Part shown: positions 1 to 7,780 of the stretch, in pieces
Numbering within the stretch: the first letter of the stretch is position 1
Layout of the letters: each line of letters starts with the position of its first letter
Translations under genes and position numbers: made by a program
NCBI RefSeq assembly: GCF_000374545.1
Contig: NZ_KB894583.1
Span: 1-64,000 of the forward strand
Direction of reading: 5' to 3'
DNA: 64,000 bases
Source of the DNA: Anaeromusa acidaminophila DSM 3853
GTDB taxonomy: Bacteria > Bacillota > Negativicutes > Anaeromusales > Anaeromusaceae
The notes under the pieces: generated by a model
Seen by the model: the letters and a program-made list of their open reading frames with translations, nothing else
The model's database searches: none
Told to the model about the DNA's origin: nothing

Positions 1-196
1 GGCGAACCCGGTATCCGGAGCGATATCCTTGGCGTCCTTCACTACGCTCGGATTTTTCAGCGCCAAGCTTTCCTTCTACTTCGGCTTCCATAAGCCGTTC
101 ACAGAGCCATTTGAGCATAGATAACATGGGTTCTTCGTCCAACACAAATTTCATTAGCATTTTTTCGAAAGGTACGGTAGAATTTTGGTAAGCCAT
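1..196 (-). CDS. IS256-family (mutator-type) transposase, N-terminal part
   Basis: The minus strand reads from an ATG at 196 to the left edge without a stop, giving 65 residues that begin MAYQNSTVPFEKMLMKF. An AAAGGAG ribosome binding site lies 8-10 bases upstream of the ATG. The stretch GAEKSERSEGRQGYRSGYR matches the conserved N-terminal region of IS256/mutator transposases (G-A...ER...R..YR.GYR). The DDE catalytic core would lie outside the window. The gene points away from ccsB. The family call rests on motif recognition. Whether the element is intact cannot be judged. Confidence 0.8.
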   Translation of the reverse strand, partial: MAYQNSTVPFEKMLMKFVLDEEPMLSMLKWLCERLMEAEVEGKLGAEKSERSEGRQGYRSGYRVR

Positions 197-290
197 CGAT
201 TACACACTCCTTTGGGTTTGCTAGCACTTACCTTTTCGGAGTTTTCGATGGCTTTTCCTTTTTCACTTTTGCGAACTTAATTCTACGCTA
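1..290 (-). mobile_element. End of an IS256-like insertion sequence
   Basis: The element is inferred from the transposase start. The non-coding stretch 197-290 would hold its terminal inverted repeat. The exact end cannot be fixed because the other end and the target duplication lie outside the window. The boundary probably falls between about 250 and 300, only a few tens of bases from the ccsB start codon. Confidence 0.45.
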
Positions 291-322
291 TCAAAACGAC
301 TAAAAGAATTCGAGGTGAGGCA

Positions 323-1600
323 ATGAAGCAAAAAACATTTTGGCAAAGATTCACTTCGATGAATACGGGAATTGCCCTGCTGCTGCTGATAGCAGCTCTT
401 GCCGTTGTGGGAACGCTCATTCCCCAGGAACGAGCCGTAGCTTCCTCGTCGCCCTTGGTGCAGATGTTATATCAAACCGTCGGTTTGGGCGATCTTTACC
501 ACGCCTGGTGGTTTCGCGGTTTATTGGGATTGCTGAGTTTAAACGTGCTGGCCTGCATGGTTCGGCAGTTTCCTGCGTTGTGGCGGCGCACAAGTTTGCA
601 AGAACCGTGGCCTTCCCTGAAGGAGACTTCGCCGCAGGTAGTGCTGCCTTCGCGAGAGCAAGCGGTTTATAACGTGGAACGCGTATTGCAAGCAGATGGC
701 TTTGCGTGGAAAAAGCAAGAAATAGAGGGGCGGCTTGTTTGGCTGGCGTATCGCCGTCGCTGGGCGGCTTGGGGAACGTTCTTAGCGCATCTATCGGTAC
801 TGTTGATTACCGCAGGGGGACTTTATGGCAGCTTGGCAGGCATGCAAGGGGAACTCTCCGTACCGGTAGGAGAACGCCGACTGCTTGATGAGACCTGGGG
901 TGCAGCGACGGGGCTGGAAATAGAATTGGCGGATTTTCGTACGGAGTATTATGAAAATGGACAAGTATCGGATTGGATTAGTGATGTAATTGTTCGCAAG
1001 GACGGGCGGGAATTAGCCAGGCAGCTTGTGAAGGTAAACCAGCCGCTCGATTTGGACGGCTTGCGTTTGTATCAATCCTTTTACGGCCAGATGATTGACG
1101 CCCAACTGGGAACGGGCATGAAGCAGCGTCTGGCGGAGCGCCAAGTCTGGGTGGTGGAGCCAACTAGGCAGGTTGCGGTGCAGGTTATGCGGTATATACC
1201 GGATTTTGATCCGCTGCGGCCGATGGTCAGCCGTTCGACAGAAGCGAGAAACCCTCATTTCCTGTATGTAGTCTATGAAAATGGACGACAGAGCGATTGG
1301 GGCGCTGCGGCAACGGGGCAGGAAGTAAAGCTGCCGGGAGGCGGCAGTGTGGTCTTTACCGGGGCGGCTCCGTTTTCAGGCTTTCAGATTAAGCTGGATC
1401 CGGGAATTCCAATTGTTTTTACGGGCTTCATTTTGTTGGTATTTGGCTTTTTTGCGGGCCTGTACGGAAAAACAAAGTATTTTTCCTGCCAGGTAGATGC
1501 TAAAGGAAATTTAGCGGTAGGCGGCTTAGGGAAAGCTGAAGAGGAAGTCTTTTGTCGGCGCATTCGTGAAGGGAAAGAAACAGCGAAGGAAGCGGTGTAG
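323..1600 (+). CDS. ccsB: Cytochrome c biogenesis protein CcsB/ResB family
   Basis: This 425-residue membrane protein has hydrophobic segments near residues 15-35, 60-80, 150-175 and 365-388, with a large extracytoplasmic domain between the last two. That is the ResB/CcsB plan of system II cytochrome c maturation, in which ResB and CcsA together export heme and ligate it to apocytochrome CxxCH motifs. A GAGGTGAGG site precedes the ATG. The CcsA-type gene follows directly and nrfHA comes next, so the likely clients are the multiheme nitrite reductase subunits. The IS-like element ends just upstream and may have displaced the native promoter. The protein is shorter than many ResB proteins but shows no break. 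Confidence 0.85.
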   Translation: MKQKTFWQRFTSMNTGIALLLLIAALAVVGTLIPQERAVASSSPLVQMLYQTVGLGDLYHAWWFRGLLGLLSLNVLACMVRQFPALWRRTSLQEPWPSLKETSPQVVLPSREQAVYNVERVLQADGFAWKKQEIEGRLVWLAYRRRWAAWGTFLAHLSVLLITAGGLYGSLAGMQGELSVPVGERRLLDETWGAATGLEIELADFRTEYYENGQVSDWISDVIVRKDGRELARQLVKVNQPLDLDGLRLYQSFYGQMIDAQLGTGMKQRLAERQVWVVEPTRQVAVQVMRYIPDFDPLRPMVSRSTEARNPHFLYVVYENGRQSDWGAAATGQEVKLPGGGSVVFTGAAPFSGFQIKLDPGIPIVFTGFILLVFGFFAGLYGKTKYFSCQVDAKGNLAVGGLGKAEEEVFCRRIREGKETAKEAV

Positions 1601-1640
1601 AAAGCCTAGCTTCCTGGTAAGCAAAGCAGGAGGTGGTCCG

Positions 1641-2450
1641 ATGGCAGCCTATGAAGGCGTATTGTTTGCAGGAGCATTTTTTCTTTATTTTTTGGCGGCG
1701 TCGTGTTATTTGCTGCGTTTAGTTTGGAAAGCGCCTGTTTGGGGAAAGGCGGCTACGATTCTAGCGGTGCTGGCGGTAAGTTTGAATGCAGCGGCCGCTG
1801 TAGCTAGAACCGCTGGGGCAGGAAGAGCGCCGTTTGCCAATATGTATGAGTTTGGCATGCTCTTTGTTTTGTGCTTGGGGTTGCTTCACTTATTCATTGA
1901 GTGGCGGCAGAAAGAACAGTCTTTTGGAGCGTTCATTATGCCGGTGGCCTTTTTGTTCAGCGGTTTTTTTGCGCTGTATTATCAAGAAGCACGCCCGTTG
2001 ATGCCGGCGCTGAAAAGCAATTGGCTCATGGCGCATGTGTTGACGGCGGTAGTGGCCTACGGCTTTTTAGCTGTATCTTTTGCGCTGGGGCTGATGTTTT
2101 ACTGGCGTCAAGGGCTCCAAGGCGTTACGACGCTGCCTTCTTTGGAGCGGTTGGAGAACATGACACATCAGGCCATTGTTGCGGCGATGCCCTTTTTGAC
2201 ACTGCTTATCATTACCGGCGCCGTCTGGGCGGAATATGCCTGGGGAACGTATTGGCGCTGGGACCCTAAAGAGACGTGGTCGCTGGTGACCTGGATTATT
2301 TACGCGGTATATTTGCATGGACGGCTTAGCCGGGGCTGGCGGGGGAGGAAGGCTGTAAATTGGGCCTTGGGCGGCTTTCTAGCAGTGGTTTTTACCTTTA
2401 TCGGTGTCAATCTGTTGTTGTCCGGTCTTCATAGCTATGCATTAAATTAA
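1641..2450 (+). CDS. ccsA: Cytochrome c biogenesis protein CcsA/ResC (heme handling)
   Basis: The protein has 269 residues from the ATG at 1641, which follows an AGGAGGTGG site at 1628-1636. An upstream in-frame start overlapping ccsB lacks such a site and adds a basic non-membrane tail. About eight membrane segments are visible. The heme-binding WWD-type motif is at about residues 200-212 (YWRWDPKETWSL), which is diagnostic of CcsA/CcmC/CcmF heme-handling proteins. Conserved histidines flank it, and the last is near the C-terminus (LLSGLHSYALN). It partners the preceding ccsB and is probably cotranscribed with nrfHA. Confidence 0.92.
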   Translation: MAAYEGVLFAGAFFLYFLAASCYLLRLVWKAPVWGKAATILAVLAVSLNAAAAVARTAGAGRAPFANMYEFGMLFVLCLGLLHLFIEWRQKEQSFGAFIMPVAFLFSGFFALYYQEARPLMPALKSNWLMAHVLTAVVAYGFLAVSFALGLMFYWRQGLQGVTTLPSLERLENMTHQAIVAAMPFLTLLIITGAVWAEYAWGTYWRWDPKETWSLVTWIIYAVYLHGRLSRGWRGRKAVNWALGGFLAVVFTFIGVNLLLSGLHSYALN

Positions 2451-2494
2451 AGGTTGTAAGCAGGCTTTTTCGTAGTGTGAAAGGAGGTTTTGAG

Positions 2495-2974
2495 ATGGAC
2501 GAGAGCCCGCTAAAAAAGAAATTTGTCTTGCTGTATATGACGTTGGGAGCCGTTTTAGCAGTTGTGGTGCTGGCTGTTTCAGCCGGGTCTATGGCTTATG
2601 CCGACAAGCCGCAGTTTTGCGGCAGCTGCCATTCCATGCAGGAGGTGTATGCGACCTTCAATGAATCGACGCACCGGGGAATTAGTTGTGGGGACTGCCA
2701 TTTGCCGCAGCAAAACATCGTTGTGAAAATGACGGCGAAAGCAAGTAATGGCCTGCGGCATACCTATCATGAAACGCTGCGGGATTATCCGGAACCCATC
2801 CTGGTCAGTGGCAGTGCCAAACAGGTCGTAAATGACAACTGTCTGCGCTGTCACAGCGGTTCAACAGCTAATACGCACTTGACTGCAGGGGGCGACTGCA
2901 TTTCCTGTCACCGGGATCTGGTGCACAATGAACGCCGCTTGGCAGAGAAGAAAGGAGGCGTAGGTCTTGAATAG
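2495..2974 (+). CDS. nrfH: NrfH: tetraheme cytochrome c, quinol-oxidising subunit of nitrite reductase
   Basis: The 159-residue protein starts at the ATG at 2495 behind AAGGAGGT (2481-2488). It has an N-terminal membrane anchor (residues ~10-35) followed by four CxxCH heme sites at about residues 42 (CGSCH), 65 (CGDCH), 116 (CLRCH) and 135 (CISCH). This is the NapC/NirT-family NrfH layout. NrfH takes electrons from menaquinol and passes them to NrfA on the outer face of the membrane. The stop codon overlaps the start of nrfA by 8 bases, a sign of translational coupling. Heme attachment would depend on the ccsBA genes just upstream. Confidence 0.95.
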   Translation: MDESPLKKKFVLLYMTLGAVLAVVVLAVSAGSMAYADKPQFCGSCHSMQEVYATFNESTHRGISCGDCHLPQQNIVVKMTAKASNGLRHTYHETLRDYPEPILVSGSAKQVVNDNCLRCHSGSTANTHLTAGGDCISCHRDLVHNERRLAEKKGGVGLE

Positions 2975-4256
2975 GGGGCAGAAGATACTCATTGGTTTTC
3001 TGGGACTTCTGATGCTTGTTTTCGGCTTAGTCGTGGTGATGCGGGTTTGGGTTATGCCGCCGGCTTCCGCTACGGTGGCTGCGGCGAAAATTCCTAAAGG
3101 CGAATACGATCCTGCCGTTTGGGGCAAAGCCTATCCTTTGCAGTATGCCAGCTATGAAAAAAACAAAGAAATGAAAGCGTCTCCTACGGGATACGGCGGC
3201 AGCATTAATGTGCAAAAGTGGGATATGCAGCCGGAACTTAAGGCGAATTTCGCGGGGATGCCCTTCAGCAAAGACTATCGGGAGGATCGCGGACATCCCT
3301 ATGCTTTGCAGGATCAAAAAGAATCAGCTCGGGTGACTCCAGCGACGGTGGGTTCTTGTATTGCCTGCAAAACGCCGTATGTAGAGAAACTATATGCGGA
3401 GCAAGGATGGGGATTTACCAAGACACCCTTGCTAAAACTAATTGATGAATCCAAGCATCCTGTAAGCTGTGCGAACTGTCATGATAATGAAACCATGGCT
3501 CTGAAAGTGACGCAGCCTGCTTTTGTTGAAGCGATGCAGCGCAAAGGCGTTGACATCTCTAAAGCTAGCCGGCAGGATATGCGCACCTATGTTTGCGCGC
3601 AGTGCCATTCGGAATATTATTTTGAACCCGGAAGCAATCGTGTGGTTTTCCCGTGGGATAACGGCCTGACGGCGGAGGCTATGTATTCGTATTACAGCAC
3701 GAAACCGAATGGTTTTGAAAAGGACTGGATCCATGGAACCTCACAGGCTCCAATGCTGAAGGCCCAGCATCCGGACTATGAAGAATGGTCGACAGGTGTA
3801 CATGGTCAGTCCGGCGTCTCTTGCGCGGATTGCCATATGCCGTATATGCGCAATAACGGGCAAAAATATACGTCCCATCATATGACAAGCCCGCTGCAGG
3901 CCATTCAATCTTCTTGCCTTACCTGCCATAAGCAGGATGAAGCATGGGCGTTGAACCAGGTTAAGGGCATTCAAGATTCGGTGTTTGCTATGCAGCACAG
4001 CGCCGGCCAAAATATTGCGCGAGCCCATGAGACCATCGCAAAAGCGGCGGCGCAGCCGGGAGCGAACGAAGCTGATTTGGCTGCGGCGAGAGAACTGGTG
4101 CGGCAGGCGCAGTGGTATTGGGATTATGTAGCTGCTGCCAACAGCATGGGCTTCCACAGCCCGGTGCAGGCGCAGCGCAACTTAGGTCAGGCTCTTGACT
4201 TGTCCTATAAGGCCATCGAAAAGGCCAACCAGGCGGCAGGCCGCGGCGGGTTCTAG
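2967..4256 (+). CDS. nrfA: NrfA: ammonia-forming cytochrome c nitrite reductase (pentaheme)
   Basis: The 429-residue protein begins at a TTG at 2967 with AAAGGAGG at 2951-2958. An N-terminal signal/anchor (residues ~7-32) is followed by five heme sites: the active-site CxxCK (CIACK, ~131) and CxxCH at ~168, ~210, ~286 and ~317. CxxCK is the hallmark of NrfA, where lysine is the axial ligand of the catalytic heme. Downstream of heme 4, the segment KYTSHHMTSP carries the expected distal histidines. The enzyme reduces nitrite to ammonium by six electrons. With NrfH it forms a membrane-bound respiratory or detoxifying complex. Confidence 0.96.
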   Translation: MNRGQKILIGFLGLLMLVFGLVVVMRVWVMPPASATVAAAKIPKGEYDPAVWGKAYPLQYASYEKNKEMKASPTGYGGSINVQKWDMQPELKANFAGMPFSKDYREDRGHPYALQDQKESARVTPATVGSCIACKTPYVEKLYAEQGWGFTKTPLLKLIDESKHPVSCANCHDNETMALKVTQPAFVEAMQRKGVDISKASRQDMRTYVCAQCHSEYYFEPGSNRVVFPWDNGLTAEAMYSYYSTKPNGFEKDWIHGTSQAPMLKAQHPDYEEWSTGVHGQSGVSCADCHMPYMRNNGQKYTSHHMTSPLQAIQSSCLTCHKQDEAWALNQVKGIQDSVFAMQHSAGQNIARAHETIAKAAAQPGANEADLAAARELVRQAQWYWDYVAAANSMGFHSPVQAQRNLGQALDLSYKAIEKANQAAGRGGF

Positions 4257-4310
4257 AAGCTCCGTTCAACAGGGAGAAAGATTGGTGTTGTAATCTCAAA
4301 TGTTGCTTGG

Positions 4311-4349
4311 GCAGGCCCTGCATTTTTGCGGGGCCTGCTTTTGACTTTT
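4311..4349 (+). terminator. Terminator after nrfA
   Basis: GCAGGCCC and GGGCCTGC arms enclose a short loop at 4311-4338 and are followed by a T-rich tail (TTTTGACTTTT). It closes the ccsBA-nrfHA transcription unit. Confidence 0.8.
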
Positions 4350-4350
4350 C

Positions 4351-4386
4351 GGTTCCTCACTCTACTCACGCTGCTCTTGTTCAAAA
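4351..4386. repeat. R3 dispersed intergenic repeat unit (degenerate)
   Basis: The segment contains CTCTACTCACGCTGCTCTTGTTCAA. It matches the family core CT(C/A)TTGTTCAA that recurs in at least eight intergenic gaps of this window. It directly follows the nrfA terminator. Confidence 0.55.
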
Positions 4387-4421
4387 ATATATTCTGTAAC
4401 TCTCAATCAGGCCCTCGTGTG

Positions 4422-4556
4422 GACGTCGGTTGCCATGCCATCCATGGCATTTTCAGCGGAGACCGGCAATTATGCCATCCGTGGCATTGCCGGCATTAGG
4501 CACTTCACGTGCCGTCAGACGCATCCAGCGCCGTCGCCGGTTCTCCTGTTCAATTC
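4422..4556. repeat. R2 hairpin-array repeat, copy 1
   Basis: About 135 bases carry a series of small inverted repeats: GCCAT/ATGGC near 4432-4449, an 8-bp stem CCGGCAAT/ATTGCCGG at about 4463-4493, GGCAC/GTGCC near 4499-4513, and CGC-ATCCA-GCG near 4520-4531. It ends in an R3-like tail (GGTTCTCCTGTTCAATTC). A second copy lies at 57116-57246. In copy 2 the stem sequences differ but still pair. No protein-coding signal was seen. Confidence 0.8.
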
Positions 4557-4757
4557 TTGTTTTTCCTGTTTTCTCTCTGCTTCCTCTGGCCTTTTCTCTG
4601 TTGCTCTGTGTAAACCGAATATCCCCGTCGAGTCTCCCACTACTCCTGTTAAAACTCGTTTTTGCGTATCCCTCAGTCATGCCCTCCGGTTCTCCCGTGA
4701 CTCTTGTTCAATCCCCGTTTTTTCTCTATGCTTCGTTCCCTGTATTGTTGCCAGATG
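4557..4757. repeat. Degenerate R3 repeat cluster upstream of the YccA-like gene
   Basis: There is no gene in this part of the 4257-4799 gap. It is pyrimidine-rich and contains at least two further R3-like units: 4626-4658, which ends in ACTCCTGTTAAAACTCG, and 4670-4716, which contains CCGTGACTCTTGTTCAAT. Open frames of 110-120 codons across this stretch have no ribosome binding site or recognisable product and are treated as chance. Confidence 0.55.
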
Positions 4758-4766
4758 TGGTATAAT
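4758..4766 (+). promoter_or_regulatory. Extended -10 promoter of the YccA-like gene
   Basis: TGGTATAAT is a perfect TATAAT preceded by the extended TG-n element. It lies 34 bases upstream of the start codon. No good -35 hexamer is seen at 17 bases, as is common for extended -10 promoters. Confidence 0.65.
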
Positions 4767-4799
4767 AAAGTTCACATTGACATAAAGGAGATGAATAAA

Positions 4800-5507
4800 A
4801 TGGCAAATCCTGTCATTTCAAAGGTTAAAGAACTTCACAGTTACAGTGGCGAAACGGCCACCTATGCAGGGGTAGCCGTAAAAAGCCTCTCCCTGGTCGG
4901 CATTGCTCTCGCTTCGGCGGGGGTGACCTGGGTTATGGGTTACGCGTCGCCCGTCACGGCGACGGTGACGGCGATTATGGGCTTGATTACCGCTTTCGCA
5001 ATCAGCTTCCGGCCGCAATGGGCCGGCTTTCTCTCGCCGCTCTATGCTATTCTGGAGGGGATGTTCTTAGCGTCCATATCCGCCATGTTTGCCCGGTTCT
5101 ATCACGGTATTGTCCTGCAGGCGGTGATGATTACCCTGGGGATTGCTGTGAGTTCGGCGTTGATTTACGCTAAAGGCTATGTGAAGGTAAATGAAGGCTT
5201 TATGCGTGCGACGATGATGGCTACTATGGGTATCGCCATTACGTATTTTATTGAGTTCGTATTGAGCTTTTTCGGCATCCGCATTCCCATGATTCATCAG
5301 GGCGGCATCGTCGGCATCTTGTTTAGCCTGGTTGTGATTGGCATTGCTACAATGAACCTGTTTGTTGATTACGAGCAGATCCAGCAGAGCGTGCGTCAAG
5401 GCATGCCGAAAGAGTACGAATGGTTTTGCGCCTTTGGCCTTTTGGTAACGCTGGTTTGGCTATATATTGAGGTCTTGAATTTGCTGCGGAAGTTGAAAGA
5501 CGAATAA
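4800..5507 (+). CDS. Bax inhibitor-1/YccA-like membrane protein
   Basis: The 235-residue integral membrane protein has about seven hydrophobic segments from residue ~25 to the C-terminus. Start ATG 4800 is chosen because AAAGGAG (4784-4790) sits 9 bases upstream; the ATG at 4791 abuts the site. The overall plan, the acidic segment FVDYEQIQQSVRQGMPKEYE in the last loop and the closing helix (WLYIEVLNLLRKL) fit the Bax1-I/YccA family (PF12811-like). In bacteria these proteins are linked to FtsH membrane-protease control or ion leak. The specific role here is unknown. The gene is monocistronic, with its own promoter and terminator. Confidence 0.8.
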   Translation: MANPVISKVKELHSYSGETATYAGVAVKSLSLVGIALASAGVTWVMGYASPVTATVTAIMGLITAFAISFRPQWAGFLSPLYAILEGMFLASISAMFARFYHGIVLQAVMITLGIAVSSALIYAKGYVKVNEGFMRATMMATMGIAITYFIEFVLSFFGIRIPMIHQGGIVGILFSLVVIGIATMNLFVDYEQIQQSVRQGMPKEYEWFCAFGLLVTLVWLYIEVLNLLRKLKDE

Positions 5508-5554
5508 GCTGCAGCGGTGATTCCCTAAAAAATTAATCAGACATAGATTTAAAG

Positions 5555-5596
5555 CGAAGAAGTCTTTCACTTTGGTGAGAGGCTTCTTCGTTTTTT
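5555..5596 (+). terminator. Terminator after the YccA-like gene
   Basis: CGAAGAAGTCTTTCAC and GTGAGAGGCTTCTTCG form a near-perfect stem around a TTTG loop, followed by six T residues. Confidence 0.85.
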
Positions 5597-5675
5597 GGTC
5601 TATACCAAAGCTTATAAGTTTTGAGAGGCTGAGACAGCAGGATTGGAAAGGGTTTGTGAGAACGACAAATCAAAT

Positions 5676-5762
5676 TTCGTGCTTTTCGCGATTTTCGCGG
5701 TTGGATAATAAAATCGGGAGACGTTGCTAACGAACCGCGAAATACACGAAATACGCGAAAGG
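5676..5762. repeat. Inverted-repeat segment with CGCGAAA motifs, containing an R4 copy
   Basis: The left arm (TTTCGTGCTTTTCGCG...CGCGGTT) pairs imperfectly with the right arm (AACCGCG AAATACACGAAATACGCG). Motifs like the right arm recur at 53072-53092 and 56858-56879. The middle holds the 28-base R4 sequence (5699-5726), which recurs at 18299-18326 with two mismatches. Confidence 0.6.
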
Positions 5763-5786
5763 AGAGTTTGAGGGCTAAGAGCTTCC

Positions 5787-5847
5787 GTATAAACGGCGGC
5801 CTCGAACGTACCCTCCCTTTACTCCTTCTACTCTTGTTCAAAACCCG
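5787..5847. repeat. R3 repeat unit before kdpF
   Basis: It begins with TATAAACGGCGG, a sequence that also precedes R1 copies at 44457 and 56900. It continues into an R3 unit, CCCTCCCTTTACTCCTTCTACTCTTGTTCAA. The gap 5508-5973 holds only a terminator and these repeats. No gene was seen before kdpF. Confidence 0.6.
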
Positions 5848-5973
5848 TCACTCATCTGTGTTCGTCCTCTGCCAATTTTTACATTTTTTTTATACGCAGC
5901 CCTGCTTTTTTGACACCATTTTGAAGGGTATCAGGAGTACAATCAAAGTAAGAAAAGACAAGGGGGCGTTTAT

Positions 5974-6057
5974 ATGGAATGGTGGCTGGGCGCGGCAGTA
6001 AGCGCGGCTTTGTTTGTCTATTTATTTTATGCCTTATGGAAGCCGGAGGATTTTTAA
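5974..6057 (+). CDS. kdpF: KdpF: small membrane subunit of the potassium P-type ATPase
   Basis: This 27-residue frame starts at ATG 5974 with an AGGGGG site 5-9 bases upstream. The peptide MEWWLGAAVSAALFVYLFYA continues with LWKPEDF. It is a single membrane helix with the usual KdpF ending (Y.L..PE.F). KdpF stabilises the KdpABC complex. The stop is separated by one base from the kdpA start, and the kdpA ribosome binding site (CCGGAGG) lies inside kdpF. Confidence 0.93.
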   Translation: MEWWLGAAVSAALFVYLFYALWKPEDF

Positions 6058-6058
6058 G

Positions 6059-7750
6059 ATGGGATACGATCTGATTTTAGTAGGCTTGTTTTTAGTGGTT
6101 TTGTTGATGCTTGCTTGGCCGATAGGACATTATCTAGTTCGCGTTTTTCAACAGGAAGCTACACTGCTGGATCGAGCCTTGCTTCCTATTGAAAAAATCA
6201 TCTATCACGTCAGCGGAATTCAGCCGCAAGAGGATATGACCTGGCAGCGTTATGCCGGATCGTTAGTGGCGTTTAACCTGTTGGGCTGCGCCGTTGTTTT
6301 TGCTTTGCAGCTGCTGCAAGGCGGGCTGCCTTTAAATCCCCAAGGCTTGCCAGGCGTAGAGTCGTGGCCTTTGGCCTTTAATACGGCGGTCAGCTTTATG
6401 ACCAATACGAATTGGCAAGCCTATAGCGGCGAAAGCACAATGTCTTATTTGACGCAGATGCTGGCGCTAACGGTGCAGAATTTTCTTTCCGCTGCGACGG
6501 GCCTTGCAGTGGCGGTGGCCTTGATTCGCGGCCTGCAGCGTCAGGAAGAAAAAGGCATTGGGAATTTCTGGGTAGATATGACGCGCAGCGTACTATGGGT
6601 TTTACTGCCTCTTTCGTTGCTTTTGGCGCTGGCGTTGATGCAGCAAGGGGTTATTCAAAATGTATCCGCCTATGTGCAGGCGGTAACGCTGGAAGGAGCG
6701 GAGCAAATTTTGCCAATGGGACCGGTAGCTTCCCAAGAAGCTATTAAGCTTATTGGAACCAATGGCGGCGGTTTTTTCAACGCCAACTCGGCGCATCCTT
6801 TTGAAAATCCTACAGCCATTACTAATTTTCTCGAAATGCTGGCTATCTTCTTGCTGCCGACGTCGTTGGTGTTTAGCTACGGCTTTTGGTGCGGCAATGT
6901 CCGGCAGGGCTATGCTATTTTGGGTGCGATGCTAACCTTGTTTGTGCTGTTCTTTGGTGTCATGTACGCCAGCGAACAGGCGGGAAATCCGAGCTTGGCT
7001 CCCTGGGGGCTGTCGGGTCCGACGGCTATGGAAGGCAAGGAAGTGCGCTTCGGTCTAGGAGGGTCTTCGCTCTTTGCTACGATTACGACCGCCGCTTCTT
7101 GCGGCGCCGTCAATGCCATGCATGACAGCCTGACTCCCTTGGGCGGGATGGCGGCGATGCTGCAAATGCTGATTGGCGAAGTGGTTATTGGCGGCGTGGG
7201 CGCCGGGTTTTACGGCATGCTATGTTTTGTGCTGCTGACCGTCTTTATTGTGGGGCTTATGGTGGGACGTACGCCGGAGTATTTGGGTAAGAAAATTGAA
7301 GCCTATGAAATGAAAATGGTGGTTCTGGCGGTGCTGGTCCCGGCGCTGACGGTTCTTTTTGGCACGATGACGGCCGTGTTGAGCCAAGCTGGGGTGGCGG
7401 GCGTATTAAACGAAGGACCTCATGGCTTCAGCGAGATTCTTTACGCCTTTGCTTCGGCGGCGGGGAATAACGGCAGCGCTTTTGCCGGCTTGAGTGCGGA
7501 CAGTCTTTTTTACAATATGATTTTGGCGGTTTCTATGCTGCTGGGACGCTTTGGCGTGATTTTACCGATTTTGGCAGTTGCAGGCAGCTTGGTTCGCAAA
7601 AAAGCGGCGCCCGTTTCGGCAGGCACCTTTGCTACGGATCAGCCGCTGTTTTCGTTCTTGCTTATGGGGGTCATCCTTATTGTCGGGGCCTTGACGTTTT
7701 TACCGGCCTTGGTGCTGGGCCCGGTTGTGGAACAAATGCTGCTGTGGTAG
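6059..7750 (+). CDS. kdpA: KdpA: potassium-binding and translocating subunit
   Basis: The 563-residue protein starts at ATG 6059, one base after kdpF. A longer frame exists upstream but would overlap kdpF and lacks a site. It has about ten membrane helices and four pore-like segments of the SKT superfamily, for example NTNWQAYSGESTMSYL, IGTNGGGFFNANSAHPFENP and AAGNNGSAFAGL; these glycine-rich loops form the K+ selectivity filter. KdpA carries high-affinity K+ uptake driven by ATP hydrolysis in KdpB. The length matches the family. Confidence 0.97.
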   Translation: MGYDLILVGLFLVVLLMLAWPIGHYLVRVFQQEATLLDRALLPIEKIIYHVSGIQPQEDMTWQRYAGSLVAFNLLGCAVVFALQLLQGGLPLNPQGLPGVESWPLAFNTAVSFMTNTNWQAYSGESTMSYLTQMLALTVQNFLSAATGLAVAVALIRGLQRQEEKGIGNFWVDMTRSVLWVLLPLSLLLALALMQQGVIQNVSAYVQAVTLEGAEQILPMGPVASQEAIKLIGTNGGGFFNANSAHPFENPTAITNFLEMLAIFLLPTSLVFSYGFWCGNVRQGYAILGAMLTLFVLFFGVMYASEQAGNPSLAPWGLSGPTAMEGKEVRFGLGGSSLFATITTAASCGAVNAMHDSLTPLGGMAAMLQMLIGEVVIGGVGAGFYGMLCFVLLTVFIVGLMVGRTPEYLGKKIEAYEMKMVVLAVLVPALTVLFGTMTAVLSQAGVAGVLNEGPHGFSEILYAFASAAGNNGSAFAGLSADSLFYNMILAVSMLLGRFGVILPILAVAGSLVRKKAAPVSAGTFATDQPLFSFLLMGVILIVGALTFLPALVLGPVVEQMLLW

Positions 7751-7780
7751 ACGAACGCGGTGCAAAAGGAGGAATAAGTC

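Noticed and set aside
4422-4556. CRISPR array
   Set aside because: The repeats are unequal hairpins without regular spacers, and no cas gene is present. No CRISPR array was seen anywhere in the window.
4417-4785. 110-122 codon frames across the gap before the YccA-like gene
   Set aside because: They run through R2 and R3 repeats, lack ribosome binding sites and give low-complexity Ser/Pro/Arg/Leu products.
5850-5973. c-di-AMP (ydaO-type) riboswitch before kdpF
   Set aside because: The space before kdpF is short and none of the ydaO landmark sequences were found. TTGACA at 5907 has no -10 at proper distance.
5768-6001. 77-codon frame overlapping kdpF
   Set aside because: It overlaps R3 repeat and kdpF in another frame. 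The 27-codon KdpF frame has the correct family sequence and spacing.
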